From: JBKEDC01 sp047971925
GTDB lineage: Bacteria; Bacteroidota; Bacteroidia; Bacteroidales; Prolixibacteraceae
Reading direction: 5' to 3'
Length of the DNA stretch: 41,090 nt
Assembly: GCA_047971925.1 (NCBI GenBank)
Contig: JBKEAC010000098.1
Location: forward strand, 1-41,090
Shown: one piece after another, positions 27,244 through 35,491 of the stretch
How the letters are laid out: every line of letters begins with the position of its first letter
How positions within the stretch are numbered: position 1 is the first letter of the stretch
Notes under the pieces: model-generated
What the model saw: only the letters and a program-made list of their open reading frames with translations
Databases searched by the model: none
What the model was told of the DNA's origin: nothing
Program-made: the position numbers and the translations under genes

Positions 27244-27480
27244 TCCATATTTTTTTTGATATGTTAAAATAAGCAAACTTATTAGTCGATATTTTTCTTC
27301 ATGAAGTGAATTAAGCAAGCTTATTAGTGCATATTTTTTTTGATATGTTAAAATAAGCAAGCTTATTGGTTAATATTTTTCTTCAAGAGGTGAATTAAGC
27401 AAGCTTATTGGGTGATATTTTTTTCATGAGGTGAATTAAGCAAACTTATTGGGTGGTATTTTACTTCTTGAGGTGAATTT
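27229..27480. repeat. Tandem array B: about 6 copies of a 42-bp unit with an AAGC/GCTT dyad
   Basis: Five AAGCAAxCTTATT cores start at 27271, 27313, 27355, 27397 and 27438. A truncated sixth (GCTTATT at 27235) is in phase with them and overlaps the end of array A. Periods are 42, 42, 42 and 41 bp. The best core, AATAAGCAAGCTTATT, is a 7+2+7 inverted repeat. The T-rich linker comes in two versions, TTTTTTTTGATATGTTAAAAT and TTTTTCTTCATGAAGTGAATT, in the order B-A-B-A-A-A. That order suggests growth by an 84-bp duplication followed by 42-bp duplications. No spacers or ORF are present. Confidence 0.92.
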
Positions 27481-27821
27481 AGTTTGTATAATTAGTATAG
27501 TTTACAGGATTCTAGCTCTTTTTTTTTGTTCGTTAATAGCTCATCATTCTTTAACGGATTAGAAATTCACTGATTTATTTCTGCCAAGTTTTTTTAGAAG
27601 ATAAAAATCTGCAGGTCACAACTGCCATCCAAATAATTGCTTAGCCCAACACAATCTGCAAAAGTGAAGTTGGGTGTGTGAAAGTTGGGTTAGGAAAGAA
27701 TCGACGTTACGATGGACAGCTATCTGTTAAGTTTCACCACACTCTTGTGGACGCAACTTTTTTATTTAGCAACTGTATTATAGAAGTGATCCAAAAGTTC
27801 CTCACCAGAATTCTCGAAGTC
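27481..27821. other. Non-coding stretch with no recognisable gene
   Basis: About 340 bp of AT-rich sequence between array B and the terminator. I see no credible ORF, RNA gene or transposon end. Minor structure only: CGTTAA/TTAACG arms at 27531-27536 and 27551-27556, and a two-copy GTGAAGTTGGGT-like direct repeat at 27664-27690. It may be decayed mobile-element DNA, given the transposase remnant nearby. Confidence 0.5.
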
Positions 27822-27870
27822 GTTTAAAAAATATAATCCCCGATAATTTGTAATAAATTTATCGGGGATT
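27822..27870 (-). terminator. Rho-independent terminator of the GH94/symporter operon
   Basis: A 12-bp perfect stem, AATCCCCGATAA at 27835-27846 pairing with 27859-27870, has a 12-nt loop. On the minus strand it is followed by ATATTTTTTAAA, a good U-tract. It lies 69 bp past the GH94 stop and is correctly oriented to end that transcript. Confidence 0.85.
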
Positions 27871-27938
27871 GCAATTGGACTTATTGAAAGGGATACTCTT
27901 GTACTATTTTCTGATGATGGTGATATTGAAGAGATAAT

Positions 27939-30371
27939 TTATCCCATTATCACCTCGACCTTATGCAAGCCAGCAGGCAAAATTGGAATGATATTTCCTG
28001 CAATAGCAGTATTATTCACTGTGATTTGTTTCACCCCTTTCTCCACATTGTTTGGATTCTTAACATTGATACGATAAGTTGCCCCTCGGAATTTACGTGT
28101 AACAGTAAACTCTTTCCAATCACTGTTAATACATGGGTTGATTTCCAATCCATTATAGCCCACTCGAATACCGAGAATGTATTGTGTGATGGTGTAGAAG
28201 TTCCATGAAGCAGTTCCCGTTAGCCAACTATTCTTGCCCTCACCGGGTTTGTAGGCATCTTTTCCTGCCACCATCTGACAATACACATAAGGTTCCACCT
28301 TGTGCAGCTCGCTGATTTCTTCTAAGTAGGCAGGGCAAATCTTGCGGAAGTAATCCCACGCATAATTTCCTCGTCCGAGTATGCACTCTCCAATGATAAT
28401 CCAAGGATTGTTGTGGCAGAAAATTCCAGCGTTTTCTTTGTAACCTGCAGGGTAGGTTGAAATTTCGCCATACTCAATATAATATTTTGTAAAAGCAGGG
28501 TTGTTGAGCACAATACCATAAGGCGTGTCGAGTCGTTGCTTCACGCTGTCGAGTGCGCGACGTGTTAAGCCCTCTTCTGCGCCGATCTCTGCCATGGTGC
28601 ACCAGCCTTGCGACTCGATAAATATTTTTCCTTCTTCGTTTTCATCGGAACCTACTTTCTTGCCATAATAGTCATAGGCACGCAAAAACCACTCGCCATC
28701 CCATCCATGCTTTTTGATGGCTTCTGTCATGCTGTCGATGTGAGTTTGAGCACGTTCTCCCTCTTTTGAAAGATTGAGTTTTAGACAAAGGTCGCGATAT
28801 TCCTTACCATACACAACAAAAAGCCCCGCAATCATGATTGACTCCGCTTTGCCATCGGTTTTGTTGCCTGTGGTTTGAAAAGATTCGTTTGGGTTATTAG
28901 AAAAACAGTTGAGGTTGAGGCAATCATTCCAATCGGCACGTCCGATGAGTGGCAACCCATGCTGACCGAGGTTTTCCACCACATGATTGAATGACACGGT
29001 GAGGTGGTGAAATAGGCTCTTAGCTTTTGATTTGTCATTGTCGAAAGGTACTTGCTCATCGAGAATCGAGAAATCACCAGTTTCTTTGATATACTCTGTC
29101 ACGGAAAGAATCAACCAAAGAGGGTCATCGTTGAAGTTCCCACCTAGCGCATGGTTTCCCATTTTGGTGAGTGGTTGATATTGGTGATAGCAACCGCCAT
29201 CTTCAAACTGTGTGGCTGCAATGTCGAGAATGCGTTCACGAGCCGATTTGGGTATTTGATGAACAAAGCCGATAAGGTCTTGATTAGAATCGCGGAATCC
29301 CATGCCTCGCCCAATGCCACTTTCAAAGAAGCTTGCCGAACGCGACATATTGAAGGTAACCATACATTGGTATTGATTCCAGATGTTCACCATGCGGTTG
29401 AGCTCTGGTTCTTCGCTTTCGAGGGTGAAGTTGGAAAGCAACTCTTCCCAATAGTTATTGAGCTTTTGAAACTCTATTTGCACTTTTTCTGCTGTATCGA
29501 ATTGTGCTTGCATGGCCAGAGCTTTGCTTTTGTTAATTATGCTTTTACTTTCCCATTTTTCGTTTTCAGGGTTTTCCACATAGCCCAAGATAAACACAAT
29601 CTCTTCTTCCGCACCTGGTGAGAGTTCTATTTCAAAATAGTGTGAAGCAATAGGCGACCATCCATGAGCTTCGCTGTTTCGAGCTTTTCCCTCGGCTACA
29701 ACTTGTGGCTTGTCGAAACCGTTGTATAGTCCGATGAAAGACTCTCGGTCGGTGTCGAAGCCTTGAAATTCTTTGTTTGATGAAAAGAAAGCGTAATGAT
29801 TGCGGCGTTCTTTGTATTCGGTTTTGTGATAGATGGACTTGCCATTAATTTCCACTTCGCCAGTTGAGAAGTTGCGTTGGAAGTTAGCGCCGTCATCTTC
29901 GGCATTCCACAAGCACCATTCAACGAAAGAAAATAGTTTTACTTTTTTGACTGCATTGCTTTCATTTTTTAGGCGTAGTAAGTGCACTTCGCCCCAGTAG
30001 TTCTGAGGAATAAAGCAAAGTAAGTTTGCGTTCAGTTGGTTCTTGCTTGAAATGAAGCGTGTATATCCCATACCGTGATGACATTCATAGCTATCGAGTG
30101 CTGTTTTTGTAGGTTTGAAGCCAGGATTCCATACCGTTTCGTCTTCCTTAATATAATAATATCGACCACCATTATCCATAGGTACATTGTTGTATCGATA
30201 GCGTGTTAAGCGGCGGAATTTAGCATCTTTATAGAAGCTGTATCCGCCAGCAGAGTTAGAAATCAGTCCAAAGAAATCTTTATCACCAAGGTAATTAATC
30301 CAAGGGAATGGAGTGAGCGGATTGGTAATCACGTACTCCTTGTTTTTGTCGTCGAAAAATCCGTATTTCAT
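27939..30371 (-). CDS. GH94 cellobiose phosphorylase
   Basis: Cytoplasmic phosphorylase of 810 residues without a signal peptide. It is expected to convert cellobiose and phosphate into alpha-glucose-1-phosphate and glucose. The N-terminal beta-sandwich (MKYGFFDDKNKEYVITNPLTPFPW) is characteristic of cellobiose-type GH94, and the length matches. The (alpha/alpha)6 barrel has GMGFRDSNQDLIGF (substrate-binding Arg/Asp) and GRADWNDCLNLN, where the catalytic acid lies (Asp483, with Asp480 nearby). The C-terminal half contains YCQMVAGKDAY and SWLTGTASWNFY, typical of the family. It is transcribed after the GPH symporter gene (52-bp gap) and ends at a strong terminator. Cellodextrin phosphorylase is less likely given the N-terminus and length. 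Confidence 0.94.
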   Translation of the reverse strand: MKYGFFDDKNKEYVITNPLTPFPWINYLGDKDFFGLISNSAGGYSFYKDAKFRRLTRYRYNNVPMDNGGRYYYIKEDETVWNPGFKPTKTALDSYECHHGMGYTRFISSKNQLNANLLCFIPQNYWGEVHLLRLKNESNAVKKVKLFSFVEWCLWNAEDDGANFQRNFSTGEVEINGKSIYHKTEYKERRNHYAFFSSNKEFQGFDTDRESFIGLYNGFDKPQVVAEGKARNSEAHGWSPIASHYFEIELSPGAEEEIVFILGYVENPENEKWESKSIINKSKALAMQAQFDTAEKVQIEFQKLNNYWEELLSNFTLESEEPELNRMVNIWNQYQCMVTFNMSRSASFFESGIGRGMGFRDSNQDLIGFVHQIPKSARERILDIAATQFEDGGCYHQYQPLTKMGNHALGGNFNDDPLWLILSVTEYIKETGDFSILDEQVPFDNDKSKAKSLFHHLTVSFNHVVENLGQHGLPLIGRADWNDCLNLNCFSNNPNESFQTTGNKTDGKAESIMIAGLFVVYGKEYRDLCLKLNLSKEGERAQTHIDSMTEAIKKHGWDGEWFLRAYDYYGKKVGSDENEEGKIFIESQGWCTMAEIGAEEGLTRRALDSVKQRLDTPYGIVLNNPAFTKYYIEYGEISTYPAGYKENAGIFCHNNPWIIIGECILGRGNYAWDYFRKICPAYLEEISELHKVEPYVYCQMVAGKDAYKPGEGKNSWLTGTASWNFYTITQYILGIRVGYNGLEINPCINSDWKEFTVTRKFRGATYRINVKNPNNVEKGVKQITVNNTAIAGNIIPILPAGLHKVEVIMG

Positions 30372-30423
30372 GTATTAAGTATTATCCCCTTCTAGATCCC
30401 TAAAGTTAGTAGAGGGGCTGTTT

Positions 30424-32004
30424 TTATCTTCTTTCTTTCAAATCGTGTGTAATGATATTCATTTTTTCTTGATTGAGGGGGTAGAGTGACATAATAAATG
30501 CACCAATGACCGCCACAATTGATGGAATCCAACTCATGAGCATCTTGATTCCAGGGATTGCACCCTCAATGCTAGCAGGGTTCTGTCCGTTATAGGCGAA
30601 GGCGGAAAGTACGAGCCCGATTATAGCTCCCGCAATGCCACCGCCAAATTTGGTTGCAAAAGAGCCTGCAGAATAGATGAGCCCAGTGGCTCGTCGTCCG
30701 TTTTTCCATTCCGAGTAGTCCGCCACATCACCTAGCATGGCAAAGAAAAGAGTTGGGAAGATGGCGGCAGCAAATTCTGAGATAATTCCGATAGCGAAAA
30801 TAGCTGTGATGTCTTCAGTGGCGCAGAATATGAGCAAAGCATTGACAGCTGCACTAAATAGTAAAGCATAGACAAATAAGTTTCGTTTTCCCCAGCGGCG
30901 AGCCAATGGTGTGGTAATCATCGCTCCGAATATAGATGCCATGGTGAGTCCTACCATAAAAGAGGCTGCAAGCAGCTGATTGTGGAGGTAGTGTGTGAAG
31001 TAAATTACGGTGATGCCTTGCTTGATGGAATTATAGATGTTAAATAGTAGTCCGATGCATAGCAAAATGATCCATGGCTTGTTTCTAATGAGGTCGTGAA
31101 AGTCGGACTTTAAGTTGCTTTCCTCTTTAGGGGCTGACACTATTCGCTCTTTGGTGGAGAAGAAGGTGATGAGCAAGCAAATGGCTAAGATGATAGAAAG
31201 CGCATACATCGATTGGCTATATCCTTTGCTTTGGTCGATGAGTTGAATGTCGGATTTTTGCAATTTGATTTCTTCGGAAGTGGAGAAGAATTGATACGCT
31301 TCCTCGGCAATCATTGAAAAGCTGATTTGCTTTTGTGCATCTTCTTTGTTGTACTGATAAAAATAAGTTAAGCCATCTTTAGTGCTTAATCCCGCGTTTT
31401 CAACGTCTTTATCAGTGCTCAATGTTACAATGCATTGCGATTCGTTGAGTGGTGCAACCGTGATGCTAGGGTTTACATTTCCGAAGTGTGCCACAAGGTA
31501 TAGCAAAGCCCCTTGCACGAGCATTCCTCCTGCAAAAGCTCCTACCATGCGATAGGATCCAATGCTTGTGCGCTCCTTGTCATCTACAGTCATCACAGCC
31601 ATGAGTGCACCATAGGGGATATTGTTGGCGGTGTAAACGAGGGTGAATATAATGTAAGTAATGTAGGCATAGGCGAGCTTTCCGTTGGGTGAAAGGTTTG
31701 GTGCTGTGAATAGCAAACTAAGCATGATGCCTAGCGGAATAGCAGTCCAGAGTATCCACGGCCGAAATTTGCCGAATTTCGATTTAGTTCGATCGCCCAC
31801 AATTCCCATAAGAATATCGCTTAGACCATCGCCAGATCGAGCAATGAGCATGAGCAGTCCCACGGCAGCAGGAGCTAGTCCGAACACGTCAGTGTAAAAC
31901 ACAATAAGATAAGTTGCTACCCCACGCCATGCAATATTGGCGGCTCCATCGCCGAGGGCATAGCCAATTTTTTCACGAATATTAATTTTTGTTAGTTTAG
32001 TCAT
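30424..32004 (-). CDS. GPH-family sugar:cation symporter with large extra loop, probable cellobiose importer
   Basis: Inner-membrane transporter of 526 residues in the same family as the 461-residue symporter at 3678-5063. It shares REKIGYALGDGAANIAWRG, the ARSGDGLSDILMGIVGDRTK segment and SKFGKFRPWILW. The size difference is mainly an insertion of about 70 extra residues within about 176-262, between predicted helices 5 and 6. The family topology places this loop in the periplasm. The insert is polar and shows no domain I recognise. It is transcribed with GH94, so cellobiose or a cello-oligosaccharide is the probable cargo, by context. A 290-bp intergenic region separates it from the divergent susC. 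Confidence 0.88.
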   Translation of the reverse strand: MTKLTKINIREKIGYALGDGAANIAWRGVATYLIVFYTDVFGLAPAAVGLLMLIARSGDGLSDILMGIVGDRTKSKFGKFRPWILWTAIPLGIMLSLLFTAPNLSPNGKLAYAYITYIIFTLVYTANNIPYGALMAVMTVDDKERTSIGSYRMVGAFAGGMLVQGALLYLVAHFGNVNPSITVAPLNESQCIVTLSTDKDVENAGLSTKDGLTYFYQYNKEDAQKQISFSMIAEEAYQFFSTSEEIKLQKSDIQLIDQSKGYSQSMYALSIILAICLLITFFSTKERIVSAPKEESNLKSDFHDLIRNKPWIILLCIGLLFNIYNSIKQGITVIYFTHYLHNQLLAASFMVGLTMASIFGAMITTPLARRWGKRNLFVYALLFSAAVNALLIFCATEDITAIFAIGIISEFAAAIFPTLFFAMLGDVADYSEWKNGRRATGLIYSAGSFATKFGGGIAGAIIGLVLSAFAYNGQNPASIEGAIPGIKMLMSWIPSIVAVIGAFIMSLYPLNQEKMNIITHDLKERR

Positions 32005-32133
32005 TGATGTGTATTTATGGAGTTAGGAATGTTTAAATGTTAAAAGTAAGATTGAATTATGAATGCAAGGTATGAACTTTTGATTTAAATTCACATTAAG
32101 GTAATATTTTTTGAGTTTAGCAGTATCTATATG

Positions 32134-32243
32134 TTTGTTAGGTGATTATTTTAAAGTTGTATTCAAATGATATCTATATAGGAAACAAAAAAATGCAAGA
32201 AGTTAACATTTTAAACACTCATTGTTAACTATTTGTTAGGTGA
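32134..32243. promoter_or_regulatory. 12-bp direct repeat pair in the divergent symporter/susC region
   Basis: TTTGTTAGGTGA occurs at 32134-32145 and at 32232-32243, 98 bp apart on the same strand, in the 290-bp region between two divergent operons. The second copy lies just upstream of the probable susC -7 element. It could be a regulator site or contribute a -33 TTTG, but the distance to the -7 box is 25 bp, longer than usual. Confidence 0.4.
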
Positions 32244-32260
32244 AAATAAGTTAAATCAAA

Positions 32261-32268
32261 TACTTTTG
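32261..32268 (+). promoter_or_regulatory. Probable -7 promoter element of the second susC
   Basis: TACTTTTG is an exact match to the Bacteroides -7 consensus TAnnTTTG, 26 bp before the susC ATG. A TTTG at 32232-32235 could be the -33 element, although its spacing is longer than normal. Confidence 0.45.
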
Positions 32269-32294
32269 TTGATGATAATTTAAATCGTAAACAT

Positions 32295-35200
32295 ATGAAT
32301 GACAAAATGAATTTAATGTCGCCAATTTCACGAAAAATATTATGTGGAATGATGTGTTTCTTGTTTCTCTTGTGCAGCTCAATTACGGCGCACGCACAGG
32401 GTTCAAGAACAGTAACGGGGATTGTTACTTCAGCCTCTGATGGCAGTACAATACCTGGAGCTAGTGTAATAGTAGAAGGTACGACATCGGGAGTAGTCAC
32501 CGATATTAATGGTACTTATACTATATCGGCAGCAGTGGGTGCAAAGTTGCACTTCAACTTTGTGGGTTTCACCGAGCAAGTAGTTGAGGTGGCTACCCAA
32601 AGTAAAATTGATGTGATACTTGTAAGCTCAATGACTGAACTTGATGATGTGGTAGTTGTGGGTTATGGTGTACAACAAAAGAAGTTGGTTACAGGCGCAA
32701 CAACACAAGTAGATGGCGATGCGATTGCTAAGCAAAGTGCAACAAATGCGCTGCAAGCTATGCAAGGACAAACTCCAGGTGTTCAAATCTCTTCCACTTC
32801 TGGTCAACCAGGTGAGGGTATGAACATTCGTATCCGTGGATTGGGCACAATTGGTAATTCTGGACCATTATACGTGGTTGACGGGGTACAAACAGGCGGT
32901 ATTGATTATCTGAACCCTTCGGATATTGAAAGTATTGATATTTTGAAAGATGCCGCTTCGGCAGCAATCTATGGTTCGCAAGCTGCCAACGGGGTAATTT
33001 TGGTAACAACTAAGAAAGGTTCTGTCGGTAAAATAAATCTTACTTTTGATGCTTATTATGGTGTGCAAAATCCTGCTCGCCAAGTTCGTATGTTGAATGC
33101 TAAAGAATATGCAGTTATTCAAAATGAATCGAACATCAACTCAGGTGCGAAACCTTATTTTACACAATCGCAAATTGATGCCTTGGGCGATGGTACGGAT
33201 TGGCTCGATGAAATGTTTTATCAAAATGCCGTAACTCAAAACTATTCTTTAGGTTTAAGTGGTGGTAATAAAGTGTCGGTTTTTTCGTCGGCTCTTTCTT
33301 ATACAGGACAAGAAGGTATTGTGGGTGGTCCAGATGTGTCGAACTACGACAGGATTAACTTCCGTATTAACTCCGACCATAAATTGTTTGATGGATTCCT
33401 AACTTTTGGTCAGCATCTTACCTTCAACTACACCACACAGACTGGTATTAGCGTAGGCAACCAATACAACAATACCTTGCGTTCAGCATTTGGTACTTCT
33501 CCTTTCTTGCCCGTGTATGACGATAATGGTGACTACATGGTGAACATGGCAAATTCTGGTGTGATGGTGAATGGTGAAGAATGGACACCATGGAATGAAG
33601 GAGAATCGAACCCCTATGCAAACATGATGCTTAATGGCAACAATGTGACAGAATCGCAAAAGCTTTTCGGTGATGTATATGCAGAGATAGCTCCAATTAA
33701 GAACTTGAAAATTCGCACTCGTTTAGGTTTCGATCTTTATACTGCGCAAAACCGTTCATATAAACCAGAATATCAATTGTCGATATATAACTATAGACTG
33801 AATGATCAAGCTTCGCAAAACATGTCGAAAACAATGGGTTTAACATGGGATAACTATGCAACTTACGACTTCACACTAGGTGCCGACCATAACTTCTCGG
33901 CTATGTTGGGTACATCGGCTTATAGATCAACAGGCATGTGGATGTATGGCTATAACTCTAACTTGATTATTTCAGATTGGGACCATGCGTGGATTAATAA
34001 TGCAACCAATCAAAGTCCTTCATTGATGGATGTGCAAGGAGCACCAAATGATGAAAATATGTTACTCTCATACTTCGGTCGTTTGAGCTACAACTTCAAA
34101 GAGAAATATTTATTTAATGCTACTTTTCGAGCTGATGGCTCATCGAAGTTTGATGAAAATAATCGTTGGGGATATTTCCCATCATTCTCGGCTGGTTGGG
34201 TAATGACAAATGAGAGTTGGGCTGCAAGCGTAACGCCAGTGATGGAATATTTCAAGCTTCGTGTGAGCTGGGGGCAAGTGGGTAACCAAAACATCTCAGC
34301 GTTCCAATATCTAGCACCAATTTCTGTGGGTGCTGGAAGTAGCTCTACTGATGATTCTTATTACTACTTTGGTGATGGCGAATTTGCAGCCGATGGCAAC
34401 GCTATTGGTGCATATCCTAGCCGTTTAGGAAACCCTGATATCCGTTGGGAGGTTTCTGAACAAACCAACATCGGTTTTGATGCGCGTTTTCTTCAAGGTA
34501 GATTGGGTGCTAACTTCGATTGGTATAAGAAAGTGACTAAAGATTGGCTGCTTGAAAAACCAGGCTATGCTTCTGATGGCTCAAACTCTCCTTATTTTAA
34601 CGGTGGAGATGTGACGAATACAGGTGTAGAATTGGCATTGAATTGGACAGATAAAATTGGAGCTGTGAATTATTTTGTTTCGGCAAATATGTCGTATAAC
34701 AAAAACGAGGTAACAAGCGTGCCAACTGAAGATGGTATTGTGCATGGAGGAACAGGTGAACTTTATGATAACGCTACAGAATTCTATCGTCGTGCTGAAG
34801 TGGGCAGACCAATTGGTTACTTTTGGGGATATGAAACCGATGGGGTATTCCAAAACAAAGAGCAAGTAGCGAATTACAAAAATGCTGATGGCAAAGTTAT
34901 CCAACCTACAGCAAAACCAGGGGATATAATCTATAAAGATTTGGATGGCAATGGTTCGATCAATGATAATGACAAAACGATGGTGGGCGACCCTAACCCT
35001 GATGTAACTTTTGGTTTCAATATTGGTTTAGATTATAAAGGCTTCGACTTTGCAGTGCAAGCTAATGGGGTGGCCGGAAATCAATTGGTGCAATCTTACC
35101 GCAACCATGCTGACAACTATGCCAATTACACAACTGCTATTTTGGATAGATGGCACGGTGAGGGAACTTCAAACAAATTACCTCGTGTGACGAACACTAA

Positions 35201-35480
35201 CGTGAATTATCAGTTCTCTGATATTTTTGTTCAAGATGGCGATTTTCTTCGCATTAGTAATGTAACTTTAGGTTATGACTTTGCGAAGTCGGTTATTAAG
35301 AATAATCTGTTCTCGCAATGTAGAGTGTATTTCTCGGCTCAAAACTTATTAACATTCACCAAATATGATGGTATGGATCCTGAAATCGGTTATGGACTAG
35401 AAAGCGGTTCGTCGGGTATCGACTTGGGCTACTATCCTCGTCCTAGAACTTTAATGCTTGGTGTAAATCTTAAATTTTAA
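32295..35480 (+). CDS. SusC/RagA-family TonB-dependent transporter (second PUL)
   Basis: Outer-membrane importer of 1061 residues, first gene of the plus-strand PUL. The signal region ends at about 35 (SSITAHAQ). A CarboxypepD_reg-like domain follows (about 39-115, GIVTSASDGSTIPGASVIVEG). Next are the TonB-box region (DDVVVVGYGVQQKKLVTGA) and a plug domain (RIRGLGTIGNSGPLYVVDG, DAASAAIYGSQAANGVILVTT). The barrel ends in TLMLGVNLKF. There is no STN domain. The sequence is clearly different from the mannan-PUL SusC outside the family motifs, so it likely imports a different glycan. Confidence 0.97.
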   Translation: MNDKMNLMSPISRKILCGMMCFLFLLCSSITAHAQGSRTVTGIVTSASDGSTIPGASVIVEGTTSGVVTDINGTYTISAAVGAKLHFNFVGFTEQVVEVATQSKIDVILVSSMTELDDVVVVGYGVQQKKLVTGATTQVDGDAIAKQSATNALQAMQGQTPGVQISSTSGQPGEGMNIRIRGLGTIGNSGPLYVVDGVQTGGIDYLNPSDIESIDILKDAASAAIYGSQAANGVILVTTKKGSVGKINLTFDAYYGVQNPARQVRMLNAKEYAVIQNESNINSGAKPYFTQSQIDALGDGTDWLDEMFYQNAVTQNYSLGLSGGNKVSVFSSALSYTGQEGIVGGPDVSNYDRINFRINSDHKLFDGFLTFGQHLTFNYTTQTGISVGNQYNNTLRSAFGTSPFLPVYDDNGDYMVNMANSGVMVNGEEWTPWNEGESNPYANMMLNGNNVTESQKLFGDVYAEIAPIKNLKIRTRLGFDLYTAQNRSYKPEYQLSIYNYRLNDQASQNMSKTMGLTWDNYATYDFTLGADHNFSAMLGTSAYRSTGMWMYGYNSNLIISDWDHAWINNATNQSPSLMDVQGAPNDENMLLSYFGRLSYNFKEKYLFNATFRADGSSKFDENNRWGYFPSFSAGWVMTNESWAASVTPVMEYFKLRVSWGQVGNQNISAFQYLAPISVGAGSSSTDDSYYYFGDGEFAADGNAIGAYPSRLGNPDIRWEVSEQTNIGFDARFLQGRLGANFDWYKKVTKDWLLEKPGYASDGSNSPYFNGGDVTNTGVELALNWTDKIGAVNYFVSANMSYNKNEVTSVPTEDGIVHGGTGELYDNATEFYRRAEVGRPIGYFWGYETDGVFQNKEQVANYKNADGKVIQPTAKPGDIIYKDLDGNGSINDNDKTMVGDPNPDVTFGFNIGLDYKGFDFAVQANGVAGNQLVQSYRNHADNYANYTTAILDRWHGEGTSNKLPRVTNTNVNYQFSDIFVQDGDFLRISNVTLGYDFAKSVIKNNLFSQCRVYFSAQNLLTFTKYDGMDPEIGYGLESGSSGIDLGYYPRPRTLMLGVNLKF

Positions 35481-35491
35481 TCTCTGAAGTC

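Noticed and set aside
27072..27480. Possible CRISPR array
   Set aside because: Repeat units abut head to tail without unique spacers, and no cas genes are nearby.
27531..27556. CGTTAA/TTAACG stem as a terminator
   Set aside because: Only 6 AT-rich base pairs with a 14-nt loop and no U-tract; too weak to call.
29151..29621. 156-residue open frame on the plus strand
   Set aside because: Antisense to GH94, whose catalytic motifs are intact in this segment.
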